The notes below the pieces were generated by a model. The model was not told the DNA's origin and made no database searches. It saw only the letters and a list, made by a program, of their open reading frames with translations. A program made the translations under genes and the position numbers. 64,000 nt of DNA from RGIG8785 sp045655245 (lineage in GTDB: Bacteria; Bacillota; Clostridia; RGIG8785): contig JAZOOX010000014.1 in assembly GCA_045655245.1 (NCBI GenBank), forward strand, positions 1 through 64,000, given 5' to 3'. This document shows positions 39,214 to 46,779 of this stretch, one piece after another (within the stretch, counting starts at the first letter, position 1; every line of letters begins with the position of its first letter).

Positions 39214-41003
39214 ATATCAGCCAAAACATTCGCTACATCGGCGTAAACGACTATAAAACCGACCTGTTCGAAGGTCAGTACAAGGTTCCTGACGGAATCT
39301 CGTACAATTCTTATCTGATTTTGGACGACAAGATTGCGGTCATGGACACGGTAGACACCCGCTTTTCCCACGAGTGGCTGGACGCTCTCCAGCGGGAATT
39401 GGGCGGTCGTACCCCCGATTATCTGGTTATTCAGCATATGGAGCCTGACCATTCGGGGAGCATTGGCAAGTTCTTGGACACCTACCCTAATGCCACTGTG
39501 GTTTCCTCGGACAAATCTTTTGGGATGATGCAAAAGTTCTTTGGTCGACCCAAGGGCGAGGAGCAGCGTCTGACCGTTGCCGAGGGGGACACCCTTTCTT
39601 TGGGCGCACACACCCTGCATTTTGTTGCTGCACCCATGGTCCACTGGCCCGAGGTTATGGTCACTTACGAATCCTCTGAAAAGGTGCTCTTTTCCGCTGA
39701 CGGGTTCGGCAAGTTTGGTACCCCCGAGCGGGGCGGTGAATGGGCAGACGAGGCGCGACGCTATTACATCGGTATCGTAGGAAAGTATGGTCCGCAGGTT
39801 CAGGCGTTGTTGAAAAAAGCCGCAGGATTGGATATTGAAACAATTTGCCCTCTGCATGGGCCTGTGCTGAAAGCACCTCTGGCCGAGTATCTGCGGTTGT
39901 ATCAGGCTTGGTCGTCCTACACTCCCGAAGAAGAGGGGATTATGATTGCCTATACCTCGGTCTATGGGAACACCCGCAACGCCGTACAAAAACTGGCGGA
40001 AAAACTCAAAGCACTGAACTGCCCCCGTGTAGAGGTCTGTGACCTGGCACGTACCGACATCGACCAGGCGGTGGCAAACGCCTTCCGATTCAGTAAACTG
40101 GTTTTGGCGACCACCACTTATAATGCGGGACTATTCCCCTATATGCGCCGCTTTGTGGAATATCTCACCGAGCGAAACTTCCAAAACCGCACTGTGGGTC
40201 TGATTGAAAACGGAAGCTGGGCACCCCGTGCTAACAAACTGCTGCACGAGGCGCTGGATAGCTGCAAAAACATCACCTGGCTGGCGGACGAGCTTACCAT
40301 CCACGCGGCAATGACCGACGCCGACGGCGAGACCTTGCAAAGAATGGCGGAAGAACTTTGTCAGGACTATCTGGCACAAAACGGCGAGACCGCTGATAAG
40401 CAGGACAAGACCGCCCTCTTTAAACTGGGCTACGGGTTGTACGTGGTTACCTGCCGGGACGGCGAGAAGGACAACGGGCTTATCGTCAACACTGTGACCC
40501 AGGTCACCGACACCCCTCAACGGGTAGCGGTCACCATCAATAAAGAAAACTACTCCCACCATATTATCCAAAAGACGGGGAAGATGAACATTAACTGTCT
40601 CACCGAGGAAGCACCTTTCTCGGTCTTCGAAAACTTTGGATTTAAGAGCGGTCGTTCGACAGATAAGTTTGCCGACATCGACGCCCTACGCTCGGACAAT
40701 GAGCTTACCTTCTTGTCCCGTTATATCAATGCCATGCTCTCGTTAGAAGTAGAGGAGTATGTGGATTTGGGCACCCACGGCATGTTCGTTTGCGCCGTCA
40801 CCGAATCCCGCGTAATGAGTGACAAACCCAGTATGACCTACGCTTATTATCACGAAAACGTTAAGCCGAAGCCTCAAACCGACGGCAAAAAAGGATACGT
40901 CTGCCGCATCTGCGGATACGTCTACGAGGGTGATCCGTTGCCCGAGGACTTCATCTGTCCTCTTTGCAAACACGGCGTAGCGGATTTTGAGCCGATTGAA
41001 TAG
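39210..41003 (+). CDS. Flavodiiron protein with flavin reductase and rubredoxin domains
   Basis: A 597-residue multidomain oxidoreductase: metallo-beta-lactamase-like diiron domain (1-250) with the ligand motif H-M-E-P-D-H, flavodoxin domain (about 255-395; S-V-Y-G-N-T binds FMN), flavin-reductase-like domain (about 405-550) and a C-terminal rubredoxin domain (C-R-I-C-G ... C-P-L-C). Such class proteins reduce O2 or NO in anaerobes, with electrons delivered within one chain. RBS AAGGAGG; last gene of the asp23 operon. Confidence 0.93.
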   Translation: MNISQNIRYIGVNDYKTDLFEGQYKVPDGISYNSYLILDDKIAVMDTVDTRFSHEWLDALQRELGGRTPDYLVIQHMEPDHSGSIGKFLDTYPNATVVSSDKSFGMMQKFFGRPKGEEQRLTVAEGDTLSLGAHTLHFVAAPMVHWPEVMVTYESSEKVLFSADGFGKFGTPERGGEWADEARRYYIGIVGKYGPQVQALLKKAAGLDIETICPLHGPVLKAPLAEYLRLYQAWSSYTPEEEGIMIAYTSVYGNTRNAVQKLAEKLKALNCPRVEVCDLARTDIDQAVANAFRFSKLVLATTTYNAGLFPYMRRFVEYLTERNFQNRTVGLIENGSWAPRANKLLHEALDSCKNITWLADELTIHAAMTDADGETLQRMAEELCQDYLAQNGETADKQDKTALFKLGYGLYVVTCRDGEKDNGLIVNTVTQVTDTPQRVAVTINKENYSHHIIQKTGKMNINCLTEEAPFSVFENFGFKSGRSTDKFADIDALRSDNELTFLSRYINAMLSLEVEEYVDLGTHGMFVCAVTESRVMSDKPSMTYAYYHENVKPKPQTDGKKGYVCRICGYVYEGDPLPEDFICPLCKHGVADFEPIE

Positions 41004-41021
41004 AATAGTGATTAGTTAAGG

Positions 41022-41053
41022 AAAGGACTTGGATTTCTCCAAGTCCTTTTTGT
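41022..41053 (+). repeat. 28-nt palindromic element, copy 1 (inverted), terminator-like
   Basis: Stem AAAGGACTTGGA/TCCAAGTCCTTT, loop TTTC, then T-run. It is the exact reverse complement of the copy at 60618-60645, whose loop is GAAA. Serves as terminator of the flavodiiron operon. Confidence 0.88.
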
Positions 41054-41065
41054 TATAAAAAAGAA

Positions 41066-41084
41066 GACCAATAATGACCAAAAG
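41066..41084 (+). promoter_or_regulatory. 19-nt block shared with the phage cassette
   Basis: GACCAATAATGACCAAAAG, with two TGACCAA-like repeats 9 bp apart, is found identically at 60665-60683. In both places it follows the palindromic element and precedes TGTGGTA, so it probably forms a -35/operator region. The -10 here is unclear. Confidence 0.6.
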
Positions 41085-41101
41085 GATTGTGGTATGCTTT
41101 C

Positions 41102-41127
41102 TTTGTAAAAGGTTGTTGCTTTACAAA
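41102..41127. promoter_or_regulatory. Inverted repeat upstream of the DUF4417 gene
   Basis: Perfect 8-bp arms TTTGTAAA and TTTACAAA with a 10-bp spacer, 35 bp before the DUF4417 start codon: a possible operator. Confidence 0.5.
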
Positions 41128-41161
41128 CGACCGAGTTTATGATAGTATTAGGAGGAAATGA

Positions 41162-41818
41162 ATGAACGAAGAAAGAACCGCAGACGTTTTTCGCTCGTAC
41201 TTGGTTGAAAATGCGGAATATGCAGGACAGGCAGAACTTCCGATCATCAAAACCAGCGATGAACTTCCGCAAAAACTTGTCCCGTTTTCCAAAGCGGTGA
41301 CCAGAGGTCGCAAAGACTTCGACAGTTGGATTTGCTTTTATGAGCATGATGACCGATTTGAACGGTTGTGGAAAGACCCCAAGCGCTACTTGCCGATTAT
41401 CAAAAAATTTAAAGGGGTTATTTCACCCGACTTCAGTCTCTACCGCAATATGCCGATTTGTATGCAATTGTGGAATACTTACCGTGGTAGAGCACTCGCC
41501 AATTGGCTTCAAAAAAACGGCGTAGAGGTTATCCCTAACGTCCGTTTTGGGGACGAACGCTCTTATTCTTTTTGCTTTGACGGGATTGAATCACAAAAAA
41601 CGATTGCCGTTGGTACCCACGGATGCATTAAACACAAAACAGACCGCCTCTTTTTCCAAGTGGGCTTGGATGTTGCTGTCCGTAGACTGAACCCCAAAAA
41701 CATAATCGTTTACGGACGGGCCCCTGACCGCGTATTTAAGCCCTACCGTGACCGAGGTATCCACGTTATCGCCTTCGAAAGCGAGTTCGCAGCATCTCGA
41801 AAGAAGGTGCGGGAATAA
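41162..41818 (+). CDS. DUF4417 domain protein
   Basis: A 218-residue DUF4417 protein of unknown biochemical function, with G-V-I-S-P-D-F-S-L-Y-R-N-M-P and W-L-Q-K-N-G-V-E-V-I-P-N-V-R as recognisable family regions. The family is typical of mobile or phage-linked accessory cassettes in Firmicutes. RBS TTAGGAGG. The stop TAA shares a base with the ATG of the toxin-like gene (TAATG), so the two are coupled and probably function together. Confidence 0.8.
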   Translation: MNEERTADVFRSYLVENAEYAGQAELPIIKTSDELPQKLVPFSKAVTRGRKDFDSWICFYEHDDRFERLWKDPKRYLPIIKKFKGVISPDFSLYRNMPICMQLWNTYRGRALANWLQKNGVEVIPNVRFGDERSYSFCFDGIESQKTIAVGTHGCIKHKTDRLFFQVGLDVAVRRLNPKNIIVYGRAPDRVFKPYRDRGIHVIAFESEFAASRKKVRE

Positions 41819-42414
41819 TGGGTGGCGGAGCAGGCGGAAATTTTGGAAAAACCCAGGGGAGCGCATTGGATGCAATCAGTAACCTATTAGTAGCGGCATC
41901 TTTGATTCCGGGAGTGGATAGTGTTACCAACGTCATCTCGATTCCCGTTGACATCCTTCGGGGAGATTGGCTTTCGGTAGGACTGGATGTGCTGGGAGTC
42001 TTGCCCGTTGTCGGCGAAGCAGGAGATGCTATGAAACTGGCAAAACTTTCCGACAAGGCTTCGGATGCTACGAAGGTAGTAAAAAGAGCTACAAAAAGTG
42101 TGTCCGATAATGCGAGAAACGTTGCCAAACGATATTCTCTTAGTAAAAATGGTTATTTCGGAACGAAAGGAAAAAACACACGAGTTTTCAAAAGCAGTGA
42201 TCCTTTGAAAGAGTCTGCTGACTTTTATAAAAAGATCAGTAGGGGTGGCGTAGAACGGGTTTTGCCTAATGGAAAAGGTGTTCAAACGGTTTTTCCTGAT
42301 AATTCAAGCGTTGTTTATCGAGTGATTACCAAGACGCTTGATAGTCCTGCGGTTGAAATAATAGTAAAAACTGCAGGGCAAATAAAGTCACAAAAGATTC
42401 ATTTTATAAAATAA
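41818..42414 (+). CDS. Polymorphic-toxin-like protein
   Basis: A 198-residue protein with no signal peptide. Residues about 15-75 (S-L-I-P-G-V-D-S-V-T-N then R-G-D-W-L-S-V-G-L-D-V-L-G-V-L-P-V-V-G-E-A-G-D) resemble the pre-toxin region of polymorphic toxins; the C-terminal part (F-Y-K-K-I-S-R-G-G ... K-S-Q-K-I-H-F-I-K) resembles the RNase-like C-terminal toxin domain often seen in LXG proteins. It lacks a delivery domain. The next gene is a candidate immunity gene. A nuclease activity is inferred, not shown. Confidence 0.68.
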   Translation: MGGGAGGNFGKTQGSALDAISNLLVAASLIPGVDSVTNVISIPVDILRGDWLSVGLDVLGVLPVVGEAGDAMKLAKLSDKASDATKVVKRATKSVSDNARNVAKRYSLSKNGYFGTKGKNTRVFKSSDPLKESADFYKKISRGGVERVLPNGKGVQTVFPDNSSVVYRVITKTLDSPAVEIIVKTAGQIKSQKIHFIK

Positions 42415-42428
42415 GGAAGTGAGAACAA

Positions 42429-42971
42429 GTGATATTTGTTACTTTAAACGATCAAATGGAAAAATTGCTCAGAAGCATTAAAGGAGCCGAAACGGTTTCG
42501 TATGAATGCGAGAAAACTTTTAATAATGTTTATGGCAAACTGAGAATCCATACCGAAAAAGGGTCTGTCGAAGTGACCAATTTTCATCAAACGAGAGACG
42601 TTTTAGGGGCTCAGGAAGATGTGTCCGGATTTCAATGCAAAAAGGTGAAAAAAGGGGATTGTTTTAAATCCTTGTGCGGGGACGTTGCTGAAACGTTTCG
42701 GATGAAGGGGCTTGTTACGGAAATCAAAATTATAAATGATGCCATTTCAGTGAACGACGGAACATATGAAATCTCTTTCGATCAAGCGATTGTTATAAAA
42801 ACAGAGGACGAAACAGTAATGTTTTCGCGCGATGCGTGGTTTTCGGAGGATATAACAGTTTCCGAGCACGATGATTATGATTTGCTTGTTCCAGTGTCTC
42901 GGGTTGCTGAACTGTGGTCATTTGATGGGGATAATAAAGTAAAGATCACCAGAACAAGCCGACAGTTATAG
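42429..42971 (+). CDS. Putative immunity protein
   Basis: A 180-residue acidic, AT-rich-coded protein with no recognised domain; predicted to be mostly beta. Its position 14 bp after the toxin-like gene, its size and acidity fit a cognate immunity protein. GTG start at 42429 after AAGGAAGTG. Codon use differs from the neighbours (many AAA, ATA, TTT codons), which suggests recent transfer of this block. Confidence 0.55.
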   Translation: MIFVTLNDQMEKLLRSIKGAETVSYECEKTFNNVYGKLRIHTEKGSVEVTNFHQTRDVLGAQEDVSGFQCKKVKKGDCFKSLCGDVAETFRMKGLVTEIKIINDAISVNDGTYEISFDQAIVIKTEDETVMFSRDAWFSEDITVSEHDDYDLLVPVSRVAELWSFDGDNKVKITRTSRQL

Positions 42972-43062
42972 AAATGAGCGATGGTTTTTTGGGTATTATC
43001 ATTTGGACAAAGCAATTGATGAAAAACATATCGCCGTATTTGACGAGATCATTAAACTTTAA
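42943..43062 (+). pseudogene. C-terminal remnant of an accessory gene
   Basis: An open stretch of 39 codons without a start, overlapping the end of the putative immunity gene in another frame. It reads like a protein end (W-F-F-G-Y-Y-H-L-D-K-A-I-D-E-K-H) and stops just before the palindromic element. Likely the tail of a deleted immunity-type gene. The longer frame at 42974-43204 runs through the terminator and is not supported. Confidence 0.4.
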
Positions 43063-43067
43063 ACGAA

Positions 43068-43099
43068 AAGGACTTGGAGAAATCCAAGTCCTTCTTTGT
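43068..43099 (+). repeat. 28-nt palindromic element, copy 2, terminator-like
   Basis: AAGGACTTGGA/TCCAAGTCCTT with loop GAAA, then CTTTGTTTT. Same orientation as copies 3 and 4. Closes the toxin island transcript. Confidence 0.85.
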
Positions 43100-43179
43100 T
43101 TTGGTTTAAAAATCATGGCGATCATCTACCGAGAGTCTGTTCTCGGAAAACAAGCGAAGCAACTCCTTATTGCAATATG

Positions 43180-43194
43180 GGGATTATATCCCCT
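43180..43194. promoter_or_regulatory. Candidate operator of the HTH gene
   Basis: Perfect inverted repeat GGGGAT-TAT-ATCCCC, about 60 bp before the small HTH gene. A related half site (ATTATAACCCCC) follows at about 43206-43217. Confidence 0.5.
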
Positions 43195-43256
43195 TAATAA
43201 TTGAGATTATAACCCCCCATAATAGTACTTGCCAAGATGAAGGGGGAAATAGAACG

Positions 43257-43454
43257 ATTCGGTTTGACAAGTTGTGGGAGACAATGGAGCAAAAGGGTGT
43301 CAGTACCTATCAGTTGAGGGAAAAGTGTGGCATCGACAGCAAGACCATTCGGCGGTTAAAAGCCAACGAGAATGTTGAGACAAAGACTTTGGACAAGCTT
43401 TGCGCCGCACTGGACTGTGTGCTGAGCGACATTGCTGAATATATTGCAGAATAA
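43257..43454 (+). CDS. Small XRE-type HTH regulator
   Basis: A 65-residue Cro/C1-type DNA-binding protein: I-R-F-D-K-L-W-E-T-M ... S-T-Y-Q-L-R-E-K-C-G-I-D-S-K-T-I-R-R-L-K. Homologues begin M-I-R-F-D. Here the codon in the methionine position (43254-43256) is ACG, 6 bases after AGGGGGAA; so either ATT at 43257 is used or the start has been lost. An upstream ATG at 43170 is in frame but has no RBS and would cross the operator. A stand-alone regulator at the edge of the island. Confidence 0.6.
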   Translation: MRFDKLWETMEQKGVSTYQLREKCGIDSKTIRRLKANENVETKTLDKLCAALDCVLSDIAEYIAE

Positions 43455-43474
43455 GGTATCATGGTTCGTTAATG

Positions 43475-43506
43475 AAAAAAGTCAGCCGAGGGGCTGACTT
43501 TTTTAT
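43475..43506. terminator. Bidirectional terminator between HTH gene and rsmE
   Basis: Stem AAAAAAGTCAGCC/GGCTGACTTTTTT with a short loop; convergent genes on both sides. Confidence 0.9.
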
Positions 43507-43549
43507 AGGGGATTCAGGGTTTATTGGTTACGGATAACGGATCGCCGTT

Positions 43550-44251
43550 TTATGACCACTCGCCCAGTGCAAACGATAATGCAGCAAGGACGGCAGGACC
43601 TGCAGTTTCGGTGCGGAGGATGCGAGGTCCTAAGGTGACCACGGTAGCACCTTGGGCAGTCGCTACTTCGGCGGGGTCAAACCCGCCTTCGGGACCGATC
43701 CAGATGCCCACTCGTTTGGGAGTGCTTTTTAAGGCTTCTTTTAAAGATTGACCGCCGCACTCATAGGGGAGCAAAAAGAGGTCGAAGTCGCCGATGCGGG
43801 CGGGGACGTCTTTGCTTTTGATTAACGGAGAGACGGCGGGGACTTTTCCACGGCCGCTCTGCTTGGCGGCGGAGAGTGCGATTTTTTGCCAGCGCTCGGT
43901 CTTGTCGCCTTTGGCAACGGAGCGGGACATTTCCACTGGGACGATTTCGCTGACTCCCAATTCCACGGCTTTTTGGATGACCGTTTCCATGCGGTCGCCC
44001 TTGGAAAGGCCTTGGAAAAGGACAAACTCGGTTTTCGGCTCGGCAGTGGAGGGGCGTTTTTCCCTTAAGGTGGCGGTGACGCAATCTTTTTGGATATGGG
44101 TGATGGTGCCTACGTAGTCAAAGCCTTGACCATCGCACAGCTCTAAGGTTTCCCCCGCTGTCATCCGCAGGACGCGGACGATATGACCTGCATCCTCGCC
44201 GCGGATATTGGCGGTGGTATCATTTTCGAATTCAAAGAAAAACCGGGGCAT
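43550..44251 (-). CDS. rsmE: 16S rRNA (uracil-1498-N3)-methyltransferase
   Basis: A 233-residue SPOUT-class enzyme: N-terminal PUA-like domain (P-R-F-F-F-E-F ... H-I-V-R-V-L-R-M) and C-terminal knotted domain with I-G-P-E-G-G-F and L-G-P-R-I-L-R-T-E-T-A. Methylates U1498 of 16S rRNA. ATG 44251 with GGAGGTAGTTCC upstream; the longer frame crosses the promoter. Divergent from rpsB. Confidence 0.94.
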   Translation of the reverse strand: MPRFFFEFENDTTANIRGEDAGHIVRVLRMTAGETLELCDGQGFDYVGTITHIQKDCVTATLREKRPSTAEPKTEFVLFQGLSKGDRMETVIQKAVELGVSEIVPVEMSRSVAKGDKTERWQKIALSAAKQSGRGKVPAVSPLIKSKDVPARIGDFDLFLLPYECGGQSLKEALKSTPKRVGIWIGPEGGFDPAEVATAQGATVVTLGPRILRTETAGPAVLAALSFALGEWS

Positions 44252-44272
44252 GGAACTACCTCCTTTTGCTTC

Positions 44273-44300
44273 ATTATAACATATATAGGAACGTTTGCAA
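44273..44300 (-). promoter_or_regulatory. Promoter of rsmE
   Basis: On the minus strand TTGCAA (44300-44295), 16-bp spacer, TATAAT (44278-44273). Confidence 0.7.
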
Positions 44301-44318
44301 GAAAATTTTAAAAAAACC

Positions 44319-44347
44319 TTGCATTTACCAAAAAACTGTGGTAAACT
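44319..44347 (+). promoter_or_regulatory. Sigma-A promoter of rpsB
   Basis: TTGCAT (44319-44324), 17-bp spacer ending TGTGG, TAAACT (44342-44347). Confidence 0.82.
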
Positions 44348-44354
44348 ATTTAGG

Positions 44355-44430
44355 CAAAATACGCACATTCGCGGATATTCTCGGCGGTGCCGCAAGGTTC
44401 CGAGGGTAGTTGATGCGGGTGGAGGTATTA
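44355..44430 (+). promoter_or_regulatory. Structured rpsB leader
   Basis: The 100-nt leader folds with CTCGG/CCGAG enclosing GCGG/CCGC and a longer-range CGCA/TGCG pairing. S2 genes often carry an autoregulatory leader to which S2 binds; the family cannot be named with confidence here. Confidence 0.5.
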
Positions 44431-44453
44431 AAAAAACCGGAGGTGTTTTAAAA

Positions 44454-45173
44454 ATGGCAGTAATTTCTATGAAGCAGTTGTTGGAGGCCGGCGTACATTT
44501 CGGTCACCAAACCAGAAGATGGAACCCTAAAATGGCAGAGTACATCTTCACCGAGAGAAACGGTATCTACATCATTGACCTGTTAAAGACGGTTAAGAAG
44601 GTAGACGAAGCTTATCGTTTCTTACAAGAGGTCAGCGCTGAGGGCGGCGACATTCTGTTCGTCGGCACCAAGAAGCAGGCGCAGGAAGCCATCCGTGACG
44701 AGGCTGTTCGCGTTGGTATGTACTACGTAAACGTAAGATGGCCCGGCGGTATGCTGACCAACTTCAAGACCATCCGCAAGAGCATTGATCGCTTAAAGCA
44801 GTTGGAAACCATGGAAGCAGACGGCACTTTTGAGCTGCTCCCCAAGAAAGAAGTTATCAAGCTGAAGAACGAAGCCGCTCGTCTGGAAAAGATCTTAGGC
44901 GGTATCAAGGAAATGAAGCAGTTGCCTAAGGCACTGTTCGTTGTTGACCCCCGCAAGGAGCACATCGCCATTTCCGAAGCGCGCAAGCTGAACATTCCGA
45001 TTGTTGCTATCGTTGATACCAACTGTGATCCGGAAGAAGTAGACTACGTTATCCCCGGCAACGATGACGCTATCCGCGCCGTTAAGCTGATCACCGCCGC
45101 TATGGCCAACGCCGTTATCGAAGGCCGTCAGGGTGAGCAGAACGTTGCTGAAGAAAGCGAAGACGCTGAATAA
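44454..45173 (+). CDS. rpsB: 30S ribosomal protein S2
   Basis: A 239-residue S2: M-K-Q-L-L-E-A-G-V-H-F-G-H-Q-T-R-R-W-N-P-K-M is the family start and P-I-V-A-I-V-D-T-N-C-D-P the late signature. ATG 44454 follows CCGGAGGTG; the longer open frame runs through the leader. Followed by tsf after 24 bp, the usual pair. Confidence 0.97.
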   Translation: MAVISMKQLLEAGVHFGHQTRRWNPKMAEYIFTERNGIYIIDLLKTVKKVDEAYRFLQEVSAEGGDILFVGTKKQAQEAIRDEAVRVGMYYVNVRWPGGMLTNFKTIRKSIDRLKQLETMEADGTFELLPKKEVIKLKNEAARLEKILGGIKEMKQLPKALFVVDPRKEHIAISEARKLNIPIVAIVDTNCDPEEVDYVIPGNDDAIRAVKLITAAMANAVIEGRQGEQNVAEESEDAE

Positions 45174-45197
45174 TTCAAAATAAGGAGTGTTTGAGAG

Positions 45198-45845
45198 ATG
45201 TTTACTGCTCAAGACGTTAAAGAATTACGCGAAAGAACCGGCTGCGGTATGATGGACTGCAAAAAGGCTCTGACCGAGACCAATGGCGACATGGACAAGG
45301 CTATTGAGTTCCTGCGCGAAAAGGGCTTGGCTACTGCCGCTAAGAAGGCAAGTCGTATCGCAAGCGAAGGTTTGGTTGATTGCTACATCCACGATGGCGG
45401 TCGTATCGGTGTTATGATTGAAGTAAACTCCGAGACCGACTTCGTTGCCAAGAACGCTGAGTTCAAGCAGCTGGTACACGACCTGGCAATGCAGGTTTGC
45501 GTTAACAGCCCTGCTTACGTTCGTCGCGAAGAGGTTCCTGCTGAAGTAATCGAACACGAACGTGAAATCATCCGCGCTCAGGCGTTAAACGAAGGCAAGC
45601 CTGAAAAGATCGTCGACAAGATGGTTGACGGCCGCATTGAGAAATACTTCAAGGAAGTTTGCTTGATGGAACAGCCTTTCATCAAGGATCCTGATATCAG
45701 CGTCAGTGACCTGGTTACTTCCAAGATCGCTACCATTGGTGAGAACATCACCGTTCGTCGTTTCGTTCGTTTCGAACGCGGCGAAGGTTTGGAAAAGCGC
45801 AGTGACGACTTTGCAAACGAAGTTGCACAGATGATCAATGGCTAA
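45198..45845 (+). CDS. tsf: Elongation factor Ts
   Basis: A 215-residue EF-Ts, the nucleotide exchange factor of EF-Tu. N-terminal UBA domain L-R-E-R-T-G-C-G-M-M-D-C-K-K-A-L and the T-D-F-V-A motif that contacts EF-Tu are intact. It is the short form with a single complete core subdomain, common in Clostridia. RBS AAGGAGTG; strong terminator after it. Confidence 0.96.
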   Translation: MFTAQDVKELRERTGCGMMDCKKALTETNGDMDKAIEFLREKGLATAAKKASRIASEGLVDCYIHDGGRIGVMIEVNSETDFVAKNAEFKQLVHDLAMQVCVNSPAYVRREEVPAEVIEHEREIIRAQALNEGKPEKIVDKMVDGRIEKYFKEVCLMEQPFIKDPDISVSDLVTSKIATIGENITVRRFVRFERGEGLEKRSDDFANEVAQMING

Positions 45846-45850
45846 TTTCA

Positions 45851-45877
45851 AAAAGCACCCGAAAGGGTGCTTTTTTT
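45851..45877 (+). terminator. Intrinsic terminator after tsf
   Basis: Stem AAAAGCACCC/GGGTGCTTTT, loop GAAA, T-run of seven. Confidence 0.93.
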
Positions 45878-45900
45878 GAAGTAATAATGAAGAGGTAAGA

Positions 45901-45927
45901 AAAGGACTTGGGAAACCAAGTCCTTTT
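45901..45927 (+). repeat. 28-nt palindromic element, copy 3
   Basis: AAAGGACTTGG/CCAAGTCCTTT with loop GAAA and T-run, 24 bp after the tsf terminator and so not needed as a terminator. Followed 3 bp later by the GTTAAC palindrome. Confidence 0.85.
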
Positions 45928-45930
45928 TCA

Positions 45931-45954
45931 TTTGGTTAACAAAAGTTAACCAAA
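45931..45954. repeat. GTTAAC palindrome, fourth copy
   Basis: Identical over all 24 bases to the copy at 7973-7996: arms TTTGGTTAAC and GTTAACCAAA around AAAA. It lies about 270 bp before the mraZ promoter, far from any start codon. The rest of this 490-bp gap between tsf and mraZ is AT-rich and holds only the features listed here. Confidence 0.85.
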
Positions 45955-46119
45955 ACGGGGCAGGAGAGCGGAGGGGTGGTTGGAAATTCTTAACTGATTG
46001 ATAATTGTTGGGCGATTTTTCTTAGCCAAAAGAGACGTCGTTTTTAGGGATTTTCTCCCACCGTGGAAAAAGGCTGAAGGAGCTGTCGCGACAAGCGGGA
46101 TTTTTAAAAATTTTTGTAG

Positions 46120-46168
46120 AACATTTTGTGTTTATTTCTGTTCTGTTACAAACATACCACAAAATGTT
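46120..46168. other. 11-bp inverted repeat upstream of mraZ
   Basis: Perfect arms AACATTTTGTG and CACAAAATGTT separated by 27 bp, in an AT-rich stretch about 55 bp ahead of the mraZ -35 box. Could be an operator pair or a cruciform-prone element; no T-run for termination. Confidence 0.45.
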
Positions 46169-46220
46169 GTATATGTTTCATTTATGTTTCAATCAGGTTA
46201 AAATTTTTTTAAAAAAAGGG

Positions 46221-46249
46221 TTGAAATCTCAAAAAAAATACTTTATAAT
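46221..46249 (+). promoter_or_regulatory. Sigma-A promoter of the mraZ cell-wall cluster
   Basis: TTGAAA (46221-46226), 17-bp spacer, TATAAT (46244-46249). Confidence 0.88.
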
Positions 46250-46256
46250 ATAGTCA

Positions 46257-46291
46257 AGTGGGGTGAAGTGTCACCAAATGTCATGAAGTGG
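46257..46291 (+). promoter_or_regulatory. MraZ box array
   Basis: Four direct repeats in exact 10-bp phase: AGTGG (46257), AGTGT (46267), AATGT (46277), AGTGG (46287). MraZ binds direct TGGG-like repeats at one-helical-turn spacing just after its own promoter, so this is the autoregulatory site of the cluster. Confidence 0.8.
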
Positions 46292-46335
46292 CAAAAATCG
46301 GTCCCCGATTCCCAATGAAAAGGTGGTGAAACAAA

Positions 46336-46779
46336 ATGCTCATCGGTAAGTTCGAACACAGTTTGGATGCAAAGGGACGTGTTACGGTTCCGGGGCGGTT
46401 CCGCGACGACCTTGGCGAGCATTTTGTCATTACTCAGGGAATGGATCAAAACCTTTACATTTACCCCTTGGAGCAATGGGAAAGCTTTGCTGCAAAATTA
46501 AGCAGACTTCCGTTGGGCAACAAGGATGCCCGTGAGATTCTTCGTTTCTTTACCGGTGCTGCATGTGAGTGCGAACTGGACAAGCAGGGAAGAGTCTTGA
46601 TTCAAAGCGAACTTCGCAGCTTTGCCAATATGGTCAAGGATGTTGTTTTCGTTGGCGCCATCAACCGTATCGAGGTTTGGGGTCGTGAAGAGTACCTTGC
46701 CAAGATGGCGCAGGTCGATACCGATCCTGAGACCATGAACGCGCGGCTGGAAGCCAAGATGGAAGAATTTGAACTGTGA
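46336..46779 (+). CDS. mraZ: Transcriptional regulator MraZ
   Basis: A 147-residue protein with two AbrB-like halves, each with the D-x-x-x-R motif: S-L-D-A-K-G-R-V-T-V-P near the start and L-D-K-Q-G-R-V-L-I in the second half. It is a ring-forming repressor of the dcw cluster in the bacteria studied. RBS AAAGGTGGTG. Its stop overlaps the rsmH start. Confidence 0.96.
   Translation: MLIGKFEHSLDAKGRVTVPGRFRDDLGEHFVITQGMDQNLYIYPLEQWESFAAKLSRLPLGNKDAREILRFFTGAACECELDKQGRVLIQSELRSFANMVKDVVFVGAINRIEVWGREEYLAKMAQVDTDPETMNARLEAKMEEFEL

Noticed and set aside
42974..43204. 76-codon frame starting ATGAGCGATGG
   Set aside because: Reads through the palindromic terminator element and the candidate operator, with no RBS; the alternative frame looks more like a decayed gene.
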